From Hydractinia symbiolongicarpus (lineage: Eukaryota; Cnidaria; Hydrozoa; Anthoathecata; Hydractiniidae): a stretch of 64,000 bases of DNA. Of this stretch, positions 44,874-54,191 are shown piece by piece. The stretch is from NCBI RefSeq assembly GCF_029227915.1, contig NC_079882.1, positions 18,242,501 through 18,306,500 on the forward strand, in the 5' to 3' direction. The notes under the pieces were generated by a model, which saw only the letters and a list, made by a program, of their open reading frames with translations, searched no databases and was not told the origin of the DNA. The position numbers and the translations under genes were made by a program. How positions within the stretch are numbered: position 1 is the stretch's first letter; every line of letters begins with the position of its first letter.

Positions 44874-47516
44874 ATGGCGATGGAAAGCACCAAAGTATTG
44901 ATAAAACCATTGAATGGAACAAACTATGCTACCTGGAAGGTACAGTGTAGAATGGCGTTAATCAAAGATGGACTTTGGGGAATTGTTGATGGAAGAGAAA
45001 ATGCTCCAACTGAAGAGAGAGAAATTCCGAAATTTAATTTGCATAGAGATCGTGCGTTAGCAACGATTGTTTTGTCGGTGGAACCAACGCTGTTATACCT
45101 GCTTGGACCAGATCCAGAAGATCCTACTGAGGTTTGGAAGAAGTTGGCAGACCAGTTCCAAAAGAAGACATGGAGTAATAAATTGACACTACGCAGGAAG
45201 TTGTATGACTTGAAGTTGAAAGATGAGCAATCTGTTCAAAAGCACGTTAAAGCTTTGACCGAAATTTTCGATGAACTTGCAATTATTGGAGACCCGTTGG
45301 ATGATGAAAGTAAAGTTGTTCATTTGTTAGCAAGCTTACCAGACTCGTATGATATGCTAGTTACAGCTCTGGAGGCTAGTGCTGAAGTACCGAAGCTTGA
45401 AGTCGTAACTGAACGATTGTTACACGAGGAAAGCAAGCGGAAAGATAAGGACACTTTGGAAACGAATGTCAAAGCAATGACATCGAATCATGGAAAGCCA
45501 AGAAAGGGACCCAGATGTTATCACTGTGGAAAGATTGGTCATGTGAAACGATATTGCAAAGAATTAACGAAGAAGTTCGAGAGACAGACTCCTTCGACGT
45601 ACGGTAAAAATCGAATGAAGCCGCAAAATGTGTGTACGGCTGAAGAAGAAGAAGATGATGACGAAGAAATCATCAGTTTAGTTGCTGAAAATACTTTGGC
45701 AGTCAAAGGAAAAAGTAACTGGATAGTTGATTCAGGCGCAACATGTCACATGTGTAACGAAGAGGAATTGTTCGAAGAAATTTCGTCACTTGAAATACCA
45801 CAAGATATCACTGTCGGTGATGGATATTCAGTACAAGCAATTGGAAAAGGAACAGTAACCTTGGAAATGAACATTTCAGAAAACAGAAACGTTGTATGCA
45901 AGTTATCTGATGTCTTATTTGTACCACAACTTTCGTACAATTTACTTAGTGTATCAAAAGCTGCAACAAATGGAAAGAAGTTTCAGTTTGAAGATTTCAA
46001 ATGTGACATCGTGGATGCGAAACACGGAATCATTGGTACAGCAACAAAGCATGGCAACCTTTACCATCTCAACTGTAATGGATTGAGAAATAAGAAGAAT
46101 CACACAGTTATGAAATGTGATAATAACGCTACAACAAAGGAAGAAATTTGGCATAGAAGATACGGTCATCTCGGCGTGCAGAATCTTAAACGATTGGCAA
46201 GGGACAAACTTGTTAAAGGGTTTGATTATGATGCAACAAAGAAACCGACATTTTGTGAACCGTGCATTGATGGGAAACAAAGCAAAATACCGTTTCCGAA
46301 GACAGGAGGAGATCGATCGAAAAATCTCCTTGGTATAATCCATAGCGACGTTTGTGGAAAGATAGAAACAAAATCACTTAGTGGTGCAGAATATTTTGTT
46401 ACATTCATTGACGATAAATCAAGATACGTATGGGTATATGTCATGAAACACAAAAGTGAAGTGTTTGAGAATTTTAAAGAATGGAAAGCAACTGTGGAAA
46501 AATCGACTGGAATTCAGATAAAAACGTTTAGAACTGACAATGGTGGAGAATATACATCCAAAGAGTTCGAAGACTATTTGAAGAAAGAAGGTATTAATCA
46601 TGAGTTGACAATTCCGAAAACACCGCAACAAAATGGAGTTGCAGAGAGGATGAACAGAACACTCATGGAATCTGTAAGATCAATGTTAGCAGATTCAAAG
46701 TTACCAAAACGATTTTGGGCCGAAGCCTTGGCTACAGCAACGTACCTTCGTAACCGATGTCCAACGACAGCAGTTAAAGGGAAGACACCCTTTGAAGTAT
46801 TAACTGGAAAGAAACCAAATGTCGAAAATCTACGAATTTTCGGATGTGATGCGTATGCTCACGTACCACAAGATGAAAGAAAGAAACTTGATTCAAAAAC
46901 CAAGAAGAGTGTATTTCTTGGATACGGTGATGGAATCAAGGGATATCGTCTATATGACAACGACAAGAAGAGAGTCTTTTACAGCCGAAATGTGACATTC
47001 AATGAAATCTGTGGTGAATTGAAAGACGACCGTGACATAGACGAACCAAAAGTAGAGATCGAATTACAACCTCGTGAAGAAAACACAGATAATCAAATAC
47101 AGGAGGAGCAAGAGCGACAAGTAAGAGAACGACGGCCTCCTGATCGTTACGGAGAATGGGTATACATCACTCAAGAAGAAGATCCAAATACATTTTCTAA
47201 AGCAATCAAAGGACATGATGCAGACAAGTGGATGCAAGCAATGGAAGCCGAATTGGATTCTCTACACAAAAACGAAGTATGGGAGTTGACTGAATTACCT
47301 CCAAACAGAAAAGTTGTTGGCAGCAAATGGGTATACAAAAAGAAACAAGACTCTGATGGGAATGTGGAACGATACAAAGCAAGATTGGTTGCACAAGGAT
47401 ACAATCAAAGATATGGAGATATGATCGCAGATATAATGACGAAAGGAATCGGACGAGTACAGTTTGATAAGTTGCGAACGATGATCGGATTGAAGAACCT
47501 TACGGACTGCGAGTGA
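44874..47516 (+). CDS. Copia Gag-Pol polyprotein with RT/RNase H deletion
   Basis: Translation probably begins at ATG 44874 (MAMESTKVL; an in-frame TTG lies at 44859). Domains in order, numbered from 44874: UBN2-type Gag (about 10-200); zinc knuckle CYHCGKIGHVKRYC (about 214-227); aspartic protease DSGATCH (about 286); HHCC pre-integrase finger (WHRRYGH and CEPC, about 425-463); integrase DDE with HSDVCG (about 490), RTDNGGEY (about 552) and NGVAERMNR (about 590); and the start of RT, WVYKKK and YKARLVAQGYN (about 820-845). It then jumps at about 47411-47420 to the C-terminal ADIMTKG...FDKLRTMIGL. The RT active-site block and RNase H are absent. No stops or frameshifts. Confidence 0.93.
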   Translation: MAMESTKVLIKPLNGTNYATWKVQCRMALIKDGLWGIVDGRENAPTEEREIPKFNLHRDRALATIVLSVEPTLLYLLGPDPEDPTEVWKKLADQFQKKTWSNKLTLRRKLYDLKLKDEQSVQKHVKALTEIFDELAIIGDPLDDESKVVHLLASLPDSYDMLVTALEASAEVPKLEVVTERLLHEESKRKDKDTLETNVKAMTSNHGKPRKGPRCYHCGKIGHVKRYCKELTKKFERQTPSTYGKNRMKPQNVCTAEEEEDDDEEIISLVAENTLAVKGKSNWIVDSGATCHMCNEEELFEEISSLEIPQDITVGDGYSVQAIGKGTVTLEMNISENRNVVCKLSDVLFVPQLSYNLLSVSKAATNGKKFQFEDFKCDIVDAKHGIIGTATKHGNLYHLNCNGLRNKKNHTVMKCDNNATTKEEIWHRRYGHLGVQNLKRLARDKLVKGFDYDATKKPTFCEPCIDGKQSKIPFPKTGGDRSKNLLGIIHSDVCGKIETKSLSGAEYFVTFIDDKSRYVWVYVMKHKSEVFENFKEWKATVEKSTGIQIKTFRTDNGGEYTSKEFEDYLKKEGINHELTIPKTPQQNGVAERMNRTLMESVRSMLADSKLPKRFWAEALATATYLRNRCPTTAVKGKTPFEVLTGKKPNVENLRIFGCDAYAHVPQDERKKLDSKTKKSVFLGYGDGIKGYRLYDNDKKRVFYSRNVTFNEICGELKDDRDIDEPKVEIELQPREENTDNQIQEEQERQVRERRPPDRYGEWVYITQEEDPNTFSKAIKGHDADKWMQAMEAELDSLHKNEVWELTELPPNRKVVGSKWVYKKKQDSDGNVERYKARLVAQGYNQRYGDMIADIMTKGIGRVQFDKLRTMIGLKNLTDCE

Positions 47517-47523
47517 GGAGGAG
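47515..47523 (+). promoter_or_regulatory. Polypurine tract
   Basis: gaggaggag immediately before the 3' LTR, overlapping the stop codon region. It is the expected plus-strand primer. Confidence 0.8.
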
Positions 47524-47801
47524 TGTTGAAAATAGGCACTCTTGCCGCAAGAACATTCTAGAACCTTGTGTACTATCTAGAAATATAAGGGACATTGGAG
47601 AATATTCCAGAAATAAGATAACTATACTAGAAACTACTAATAGTAAATATAGAACATCTGGAATATACTAGAACATTCTAAAGTATCTTATCTTTAATAT
47701 ATAAATAGGAGAACGTCTTGTAAATTTTAGAGTCATAGAGTCATAAAGTTATTGGAGCAGTCGAAGCAACTCTGCAAATATATAAAGTTTACATTTCAAC
47801 A
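47524..47801 (+). repeat. 3' LTR
   Basis: Same 278-bp sequence as the 5' LTR with no difference found by eye. It is followed by the aaacc duplication. Confidence 0.95.
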
Positions 47802-47806
47802 AAACC

Positions 47807-48975
47807 GTGATGAAACGCTTAACATGTCAAATTTATCAAAAACAAATATTACAAAAGTAAAGGTCTTGAAACGTAAAAAGGTCAAAACAAGTATATATGT
47901 CCTCTTCAAATGGTTCCATAGAAGAGTTGCTTTTTCCGGACGTTTATTTAAGTAACTGAAATGTATTAAGTTCAGTTCAAGTTGCTTAATTTATTTCTGT
48001 GACTAAAACAAAAGTGAGATCTTCGAAGCTAGTTGAAAAAATTTAGGTCAGGTTAGGTTTTTATAAAGGCATCTTTCTGAGCTAGAAATATTTGTACTTA
48101 AAACATTAACGGCAAATTAAGTATTAAGTAGAGAGCTAAAAATTAAAAGTAGTGACGATGTTCTGACCCATCTTCCACTTTGAATTCATTTATTCAAAAA
48201 CTCGCATAACGACAATGGTTAACAGTTAAAATTTGTGACCCTTTTTCAAACAACGGGCGCACGCGCTTATAGTTAGGCTGTCCAATCTTTTAATGCTCTG
48301 GTCCACCTTTCAAGGCAGCGATCTGCTTACAAACGGGAGGACCAATCGTTAAGCTAGCCTATACAGAGTCTCGGAAGGATCCATAGGTGATATTGTATTT
48401 AAGCAATTTTATCGATAAATGTCCGAATAAAAAAAATAAAAAAATCACAAACTAACAATAATTCCCTAAAGAATAAAGTAATTTAAATGCAAGTTCGATT
48501 TTTGCAGTTAAGGGGGCAATTTAACACTATTCAGTCTGGGAATATTTCAATCATGTTATGACTAGGAAGAGTCCAATTAAATCCCATTTGGCACATAGTG
48601 TACGTCAGGAAAGGAACAAAATAGGAGCAAAACTTGTTTACTTATGTGAGCACATTTTTTGTGAAGCATGAAATACCAAATACAAAATTGCACGAAAATC
48701 CGATTTTCCAGGATTTTGGGTTAAATCCAAAAATATTAAAAATTGGATTAAGCACGTCTTCAATATTTTCGGAATATTTTCCCTTGATGAACTAAAGTTG
48801 TGATGTAAGTTTCATGTTCTAAGGATTATCCTATCTAAGATTATCAAATTTTCCCGATTATGATCTTAAGGGGTAGTTTTAAGTAATAGACAATATCCAA
48901 GGGTTTGAAAGGTCTTAGACCTAACAAAATAGCATGTGATTGCCTAATAGATAAATATAAAAAGACTCAATAAGT
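47807..48975. other. Intergenic, nothing recognised
   Basis: No coding or structural signal. The short open frame at 47752-47955 begins in the LTR and runs into flanking DNA by chance. Confidence 0.5.
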
Positions 48976-49731
48976 ATCAGAGCAAAAACGAGTTATTAGA
49001 AAAAACCCAACAGGATGGGGTGGAATACGCCCAGCATAAATGTATAAAGTATATATTTTTAAGTGGAAGCCATAAACAAATAACGGGAATGTTAATATTT
49101 TTTTTACCATGTTATAGTATTAAGACACTGTTTAGGGCGAAGTTGATTCCCATTTATAGGTACCAGGCTTCCATGAAAGTCGAAATATATGCCGTGTCTA
49201 CCAAATGATGACGCATTTGACTTTCGTATATATACAACAACCATTTTTAAAAGTGATATTTCTCAGCAGCCAAAGACCTAATAGAGTTCAAATTTTTGGT
49301 GTTAACAGAGTACTTGGTGCAGAAGAAGGTGGCATAAAAGAAAATTGCTTTTTATCAGAGCAAAAACGAGTTATTAAAAAAAACCCAACAGGATGGGGTG
49401 GAATACGCCCAGCATAAATGTATAAAGTATATATTTTTAAGTGGAAGCCATAAACAAATAACGGGAATGTTAATATTTTTTTTACCATGTTATAGTATTA
49501 GGCACTGTTTAAGGCGAAGTTGATTCCCATTTATAGGTACCAGGCTTCCATGAAAGTCGAAATATATGCCGTGTCTACCAAATGATGACGCATTTGACTT
49601 TCGCATATATACAACAACCATTTTTAAAAGTGATATTTCTCAGCAGCCAAAGACCTAATAGAGTTCAAATTTTTGGTGTTAACAGAGTACTTGGTGCAGA
49701 AGAAGGTGGCATAAAAGAAAATTGCTTTTTT
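48976..49731 (+). repeat. Tandem duplication, 378-bp unit, two copies
   Basis: Units 48976-49353 and 49354-49731 differ at few positions. Each contains aaccaggcttccatg-like and gtggaagcc words that pair with each other, and one tgtctaccaaatgatgacgc motif copy. Confidence 0.85.
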
Positions 49732-50065
<334 letters not shown>

Positions 50066-50337
50066 TAGGTAAACAACTAGGTAAAAGTTTTGCCTTCTTC
50101 GTGAACTTCTATGATTATTTCTATATCTTGCCTTTTTATTGTTGTTGTCATTGGAACAAGTTAACTTATAATCTCAGATTTATCAAAAAATGATATATAT
50201 TGACCCAATATAAATTTGAGACCTGTGTTTGAGCTATTGAATTTGAAATATTGCCACCTCAATACTTTATAGCTATACTCCTGGACTAATATGATACATA
50301 TCTTAGATATGTTGAATATACGTAATCTTTGAGTTGT

Positions 50338-50605
50338 GGGGGGGGGGGGGGAGATTTTCTATTAAGGTGCCTGGCGCCTGCCTTGCCGTTCCCTTGCCTA
50401 ACCCTGCCTTGCTGATTCCTCTTCCTGTTTCCTTGCCTGCCTTTGCCTACCCTTCCTATGCCTTTTCTGGTGCCTGCCTACTATGCCCTTGCCTGTGCGT
50501 CTTATGCCTTGCCTACTCCTACCTTGCTGATTCCTCTTCCTGTTTCCTTGCCTGCCTTTGCCGTGCCCTTATCTTGCCGTGTTTCATGCCTTTGCCTTGG
50601 CAACC
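50338..50605 (+). repeat. G run followed by a degenerate (TTGCC)n pyrimidine-rich tract
   Basis: About 14 G residues (50338-50351), then about 240 bp dominated by ccttgcc and tgcctt. A 39-bp segment beginning ttgctgattcctcttcctgt recurs 118 bp apart (about 50409 and 50527). The composition is sharply unlike the surroundings. Confidence 0.8.
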
Positions 50606-50775
50606 TCTCTGCAACACTTTCTATATTGATTTTACATTTACACTTAGCCTATCATGAAATCAAGTTAATGACGAAGAAATACCTTATGACATCCAGCATA
50701 ACATAATCCACATGGCTTTGTGCACACACTTTTTTCGTGTTTTTAATTGAGTGCATGTAGGGTGCGCACGAAACA

Positions 50776-50797
50776 TTTTTTTTTTTTTTTTTTTTTG
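50776..50797 (-). other. Poly(A) end of the RT-nuclease retroelement (T run on plus strand)
   Basis: A run of about 22 T lies 65 bp beyond the stop codon of the retroelement's C-terminal fragment. This fits a poly(A) tail of a minus-strand insertion. Confidence 0.55.
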
Positions 50798-50862
50798 CAA
50801 TTAATATTTTCTTTACACATAATTTTACAACAATAAGTAGAACATTATATGACTACGAGGGA

Positions 50863-51269
50863 CTAATTCACGACATAACACAACATATTCCTAGCTAACG
50901 TTTTAACCGTTAACTTTGAAATTTCATGATCAACCACAATATCATCTCCTACATCGAACTTTTTATATAAACTTCTCGAACCTCTTAAACATATTAAACC
51001 AGATCTCAACAGAGCAAAACAAAGTTTTGTGCGTATATGTGTGACTGCAGTTGAAATGGGTATGTTCTTCTTATCCGCTATCATTTCCGAAAGCCGACTG
51101 TAAAAAGTGATGCATTCGCGACCCATGCTTCGGTGAATTGAAAATATAAGCGGCGTGAAACTGCCATTATCAACACTCAAAATTCTACGATTGTAATTTC
51201 TTTTCTTCTTGTTCTCGTTTGAAATGAAAGATTGCTGTAAAGTTTGCTTGCTGTACCTCGAGGCAGTGG
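50863..51269 (-). pseudogene. Retroelement C-terminal fragment, separated by the Academ-like insertion
   Basis: The minus strand reads ASRYSKQTLQQSFISNENKK, then VDNGSFTPLIFSIHRSMGRE and TKLCFALLRSGLICLRGSRS, ending at the stop near 50863. It continues the reading frame of 54192-55650: removing the transposon and one TGG copy gives FDPTASRYS without a shift. This tail lies beyond the nuclease motif. Confidence 0.75.
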
Positions 51270-51516
51270 TACTCTAGGAGCCTGGGGGGGTTGAGTATGC
51301 ACTTCAATGTACACTAGGTCTGACTTCAAATCCTGAAAGTACATGATAGAAAGGTCAGAAAAAACTTACTTTCCCATTTTGGTTCATGGTTGTTTGGCGG
51401 GAAAGATGGCGGAAGGGCGCAAAAAATGCATAAGGGCGTAATTTCCCAAATATGGTCATGTTATATATCAATCGATCACAAATTTAATACTGATCAATAA
51501 TCACATTAGAACTTGG
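51270..51516 (+). repeat. Left TIR of the Academ-like element
   Basis: 247 bp, including ggcgggaaagatggcgg and gcataagggcgtaat. Inverse of 53945-54191. Confidence 0.9.
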
Positions 51517-51858
51517 GTCTGAAAATGTACCGTTCAAAAGTTAGAAGCATTTAAGTGAAGTTCGGTATCTTATCTTTTCAAAAAATATATTGTCTTTTCA
51601 AAAAAATGTTGTGTATATTTTCTTGTTTACTACATGTTGCATTTTAATTGTAGATCATTGCTAATTTTGCAGGTTTGTATTGTTTTATATTGAGTATAGA
51701 AATCATACCTAAAGTGTGGACAAAAAGTAAATAAATTACATGTGAATACTATCATGCGAATGAATTGTAAGTTTTGTCTCGTGATATTTTATAGCTCTTG
51801 TTCATCGTGCATGATATAAAAATTTCTCTTTTTAATTATTTAGAACTAAAAATATGCA

Positions 51859-52542
51859 ATGACTAGTGTTGAATCGCCTACAAAGCTACATGCACCGTCT
51901 TGTACAAAAGAAGATAGTAAAAAGAGTACAAAAGACCTTCCCAAGTGTATTATTTGTCAGAAAAAACAAGATAATAAGGGAAACAAGAAACTTACAAGTA
52001 CAGAGAATGGAAGAAATGCTATATTTAACTGTTCAAAAAGTTTGAATGATGATTTATTGAAGGGGATACCATTGAGTCAATACGATGATATCAACTACCA
52101 TGTCAATACTTGCTATCCCCGGTATGTACGTTCTAAAGAGAGATTTAAAAGTAGGAATGAAACAGCAACAAGCACAGAAGATCTTGAAGTTAAACCAAAA
52201 CGAAAAAAATCAAATGTTTCCAGTCCTCCACCTCTAGCTGAGAAGCCATGTGTTATTTGTAACCATATCAAATTCAAAGGTGATTTAAAGCGTTTTCGAA
52301 TTTGCGAAATAAGACGAGCTAATTCATTTTTATCTGCAATAAAATTCAACAAAGATGCTGTTTATGACAGATGTGTGTTACTCAAGTGTCCTGGTGATAT
52401 TTTTGCAGCTGACATTGTGTATCACAGAAAGTGCTTGAATGGCTATATTGTGAAATTTGAACGTGATATAGAAGCTATAGTGTATGCTAGATTTTGCAAA
52501 GGCATTATGGAAGATATTTGTCAACCTATCGAAAAACTGTGA
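51859..52542 (+). CDS. N-terminal double zinc-finger part of the Academ-like protein
   Basis: The ATG at 51859 opens a 227-codon frame with two related C2HC fingers: C30-x2-C33 with H81-x3-C85 (KCIICQ ... NYHVNTCYPRY), and near residues 130-200 KPCVICN with VYHRKCLNGY. A Ser/Lys-rich linker separates them. In full-length relatives a long transposase region follows. Here the frame ends shortly after AIVYARFCK, and the nuclease part begins in another frame from about 52484, so an internal deletion joined the two ends near 52490-52545. Confidence 0.7.
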   Translation: MTSVESPTKLHAPSCTKEDSKKSTKDLPKCIICQKKQDNKGNKKLTSTENGRNAIFNCSKSLNDDLLKGIPLSQYDDINYHVNTCYPRYVRSKERFKSRNETATSTEDLEVKPKRKKSNVSSPPPLAEKPCVICNHIKFKGDLKRFRICEIRRANSFLSAIKFNKDAVYDRCVLLKCPGDIFAADIVYHRKCLNGYIVKFERDIEAIVYARFCKGIMEDICQPIEKL

Positions 52543-53123
52543 AAGGATAGACATAATATTCGATCTGTACCTTCAACAAAGTATCAAACAAGATGAACGT
52601 AATAGGAGAATGAAAGCTGATCCAATCGAAGTCAAAATTACACACTTCAAGCAGCAATTACCTGTTGAAATGGATAGGTTTTGGTCATCCTCAGAAAACA
52701 AAATGGGTCTCCAGCAAATGTTCATCAATTGGATGATTGAGTGTTGTCGATCAGAAATTCCTGTTTTCCTTGGTGGTGCAAACACCGATGATATAACATC
52801 TTGTTTGAAGCTTTGCAATGGGGAGAGATCTGTTGTTCCATCACTCAGCAATGATCACGAAGAAGCTGATGATCGCATCATGTACCATGTTAGCCAGTCA
52901 ATCTCAGAAGAAAGATTTGAGAAAGTTATAGTTGCTTCTCCAGATACTGATGTTTTTGTATGTTCTGTTTACCATTTCAAGCGTTGGATTTTCAATGGTT
53001 TGAATGAGTTGTGGGTAGTCAGCGGTAGGAGCGGTACAACATTTGCATTTCCTGTTCATGACCTGGCAGAGAGGATTGCTCCTGAAGTTATAGATATTTT
53101 ACCAGCTGTGCATGCATTAACAG
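52484..53123 (+). CDS. XPG/FEN-like nuclease, exon a
   Basis: From about 52540 the protein reads IIFDLYLQQSIKQDERNRR, LPVEMDRFWSSSENK, then the acidic blocks NDHEEADDRIMYH and VASPDTDVFVC, and ends HALTG at a GT donor (53124). E/D-rich blocks spaced this way, followed by GCD, match the active site of XPG/FEN/asteroid-type nucleases (compare EAEA, EDMD, LGxDY). A DNA-cleaving role is inferred from motifs only. No transposase catalytic triad is recognisable. Confidence 0.7.
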
Positions 53124-53255
53124 GTTGAACCATAATTTGAGAATATTGAGTACATTTGGTAATGTAGTAACTGTAGACCTGCAATGTAAACATGTATTCA
53201 AAATTTAACTGTTCATTCACTTTAAACATGCAATTCATGAAATCTTTTTTTATAG
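53124..53255 (+). other. 132-bp intron inside the nuclease gene
   Basis: The GT at 53124 and AG at 53255 (ttttttataggatgc) remove a stop and restore HALTG-CDTTSK across the junction, the continuous motif seen in relatives. Confidence 0.75.
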
Positions 53256-53800
53256 GATGCGACACAACAAGCAAAATTGGAACAAAAACAGCAGCATTAA
53301 AAGTTGCGTCTGGAAGTTGTTTTGGTGAACTACCTTTCTTTGGTGTATCTACTTTGAATGAAGAATTAGTCGACTTAGCACAACATTTTGTGGTACATTG
53401 TATTTCAAAAGATAAGGACGTTACAACATTTGATCAGTTACGAAACAAGATCTATTATAAAAAATCGCAACTGTTAGATTTAGAGAAGCTTCCTCCCACA
53501 TCGTCGAGTGCAATATTACATATTAAACGTGCCTATCTTCAAACGTATGTATGGTTACATGCCCCATTTGTGAGAAGTATTGACATAGATCCAACACATT
53601 ACGGCTACGTATTGGATGAAGAAGGTGATTGCCTGAAACCAAAAATAACTGAAGATGACGTTTTGCCTGATGATTTACCACAGCCTTGCAACTGTCTGAA
53701 ATGTGCTCGAGCTAATGTCTGTATATGTCGAATAAATAACATTAACTGTTGTCAATATTGTAACTGCAAACGCGAAGAGTGTCAAAACCCATTCGGATGA
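53256..53800 (+). CDS. XPG/FEN-like nuclease, exon b and C-terminus
   Basis: Continues with GCDTTSKIGTKTAALK (the last acidic residue of the nuclease motif), a helical region (YLQTYVWLHAPFVRSIDID), and a Cys-rich tail (CNCLKCARANVC, CCQYCNCKREEC) likely to bind zinc. It is open to its stop at 53800. The right TIR begins 145 bp later. Confidence 0.75.
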
Positions 53801-53944
53801 AATTAGTAAATCTCTATATCATCAACGAACAAAGGCGCATGATATTTTTGTTATAATAGTTTTTTATATATATAGTGTCGTTTTACTCTTATCGTTTGAT
53901 CAAGATTTTTTATCAAGAGCCTGAATAAAATAATTTACAATACT

Positions 53945-54191
53945 CCAAATTCTAATGTGATTATTGATCAGTATTAAATTTGTGATCGATTGATATATAA
54001 CATGACCATATTTGGGAAATTACGCCCTTATGCATTTTTTGCGCCCTTCCGCCATCTTTCCCGCCAAACGACCATGAACCAAAATGGGAAAGTAAGTTTT
54101 TTCTGACCTTTCCATCATGTACTTTCAGGATTTGAAGTCAGATCTAGTGTACATTGAAGTGCATACTCAACCCCCCTAGGCTCCTAGAGTA
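53945..54191 (+). repeat. Right TIR of the Academ-like element
   Basis: Inverse of 51270-51516, ending CTCCTAGAGTA before the TGG duplication. Confidence 0.9.

Larger units (their letters stand above)
44409..47801 (+). mobile_element. Young Ty1/copia LTR retrotransposon with internal deletion
   Basis: Two 278-bp LTRs identical by eye flank one open frame. The 5-bp target duplication aaacc is perfect (44404-44408 and 47802-47806). Gag, protease and integrase domains precede a truncated RT, the copia order. Most of the RT and RNase H is missing although the frame stays open to the usual C-terminus. The element therefore cannot copy itself but looks recently mobilised, presumably by an intact relative. 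Confidence 0.95.
51270..54191 (+). mobile_element. Academ-like TIR transposon carrying an XPG/FEN-like nuclease gene
   Basis: 247-bp terminal inverted repeats (51270-51516 and 53945-54191) with about five mismatches by eye, starting TACTCTAGGAGCCT. The perfect 3-bp target duplication is TGG (51267-51269 and 54192-54194). Inside are plus-strand genes for zinc-finger and XPG-like nuclease segments. A 3-bp duplication together with an XPG nuclease is the combination described for Academ transposons. The transposase core that would prove this is absent. The insertion split a retroelement pseudogene. Confidence 0.8.

Noticed and set aside
45954-46343. Minus-strand and alternate-frame open frames within the copia element
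   Set aside because: They are shadows of the Gag-Pol frame with no domain content.
50334-50706. Proline/leucine-rich open frames
   Set aside because: They derive from the low-complexity TTGCC tract and overlap in two frames.
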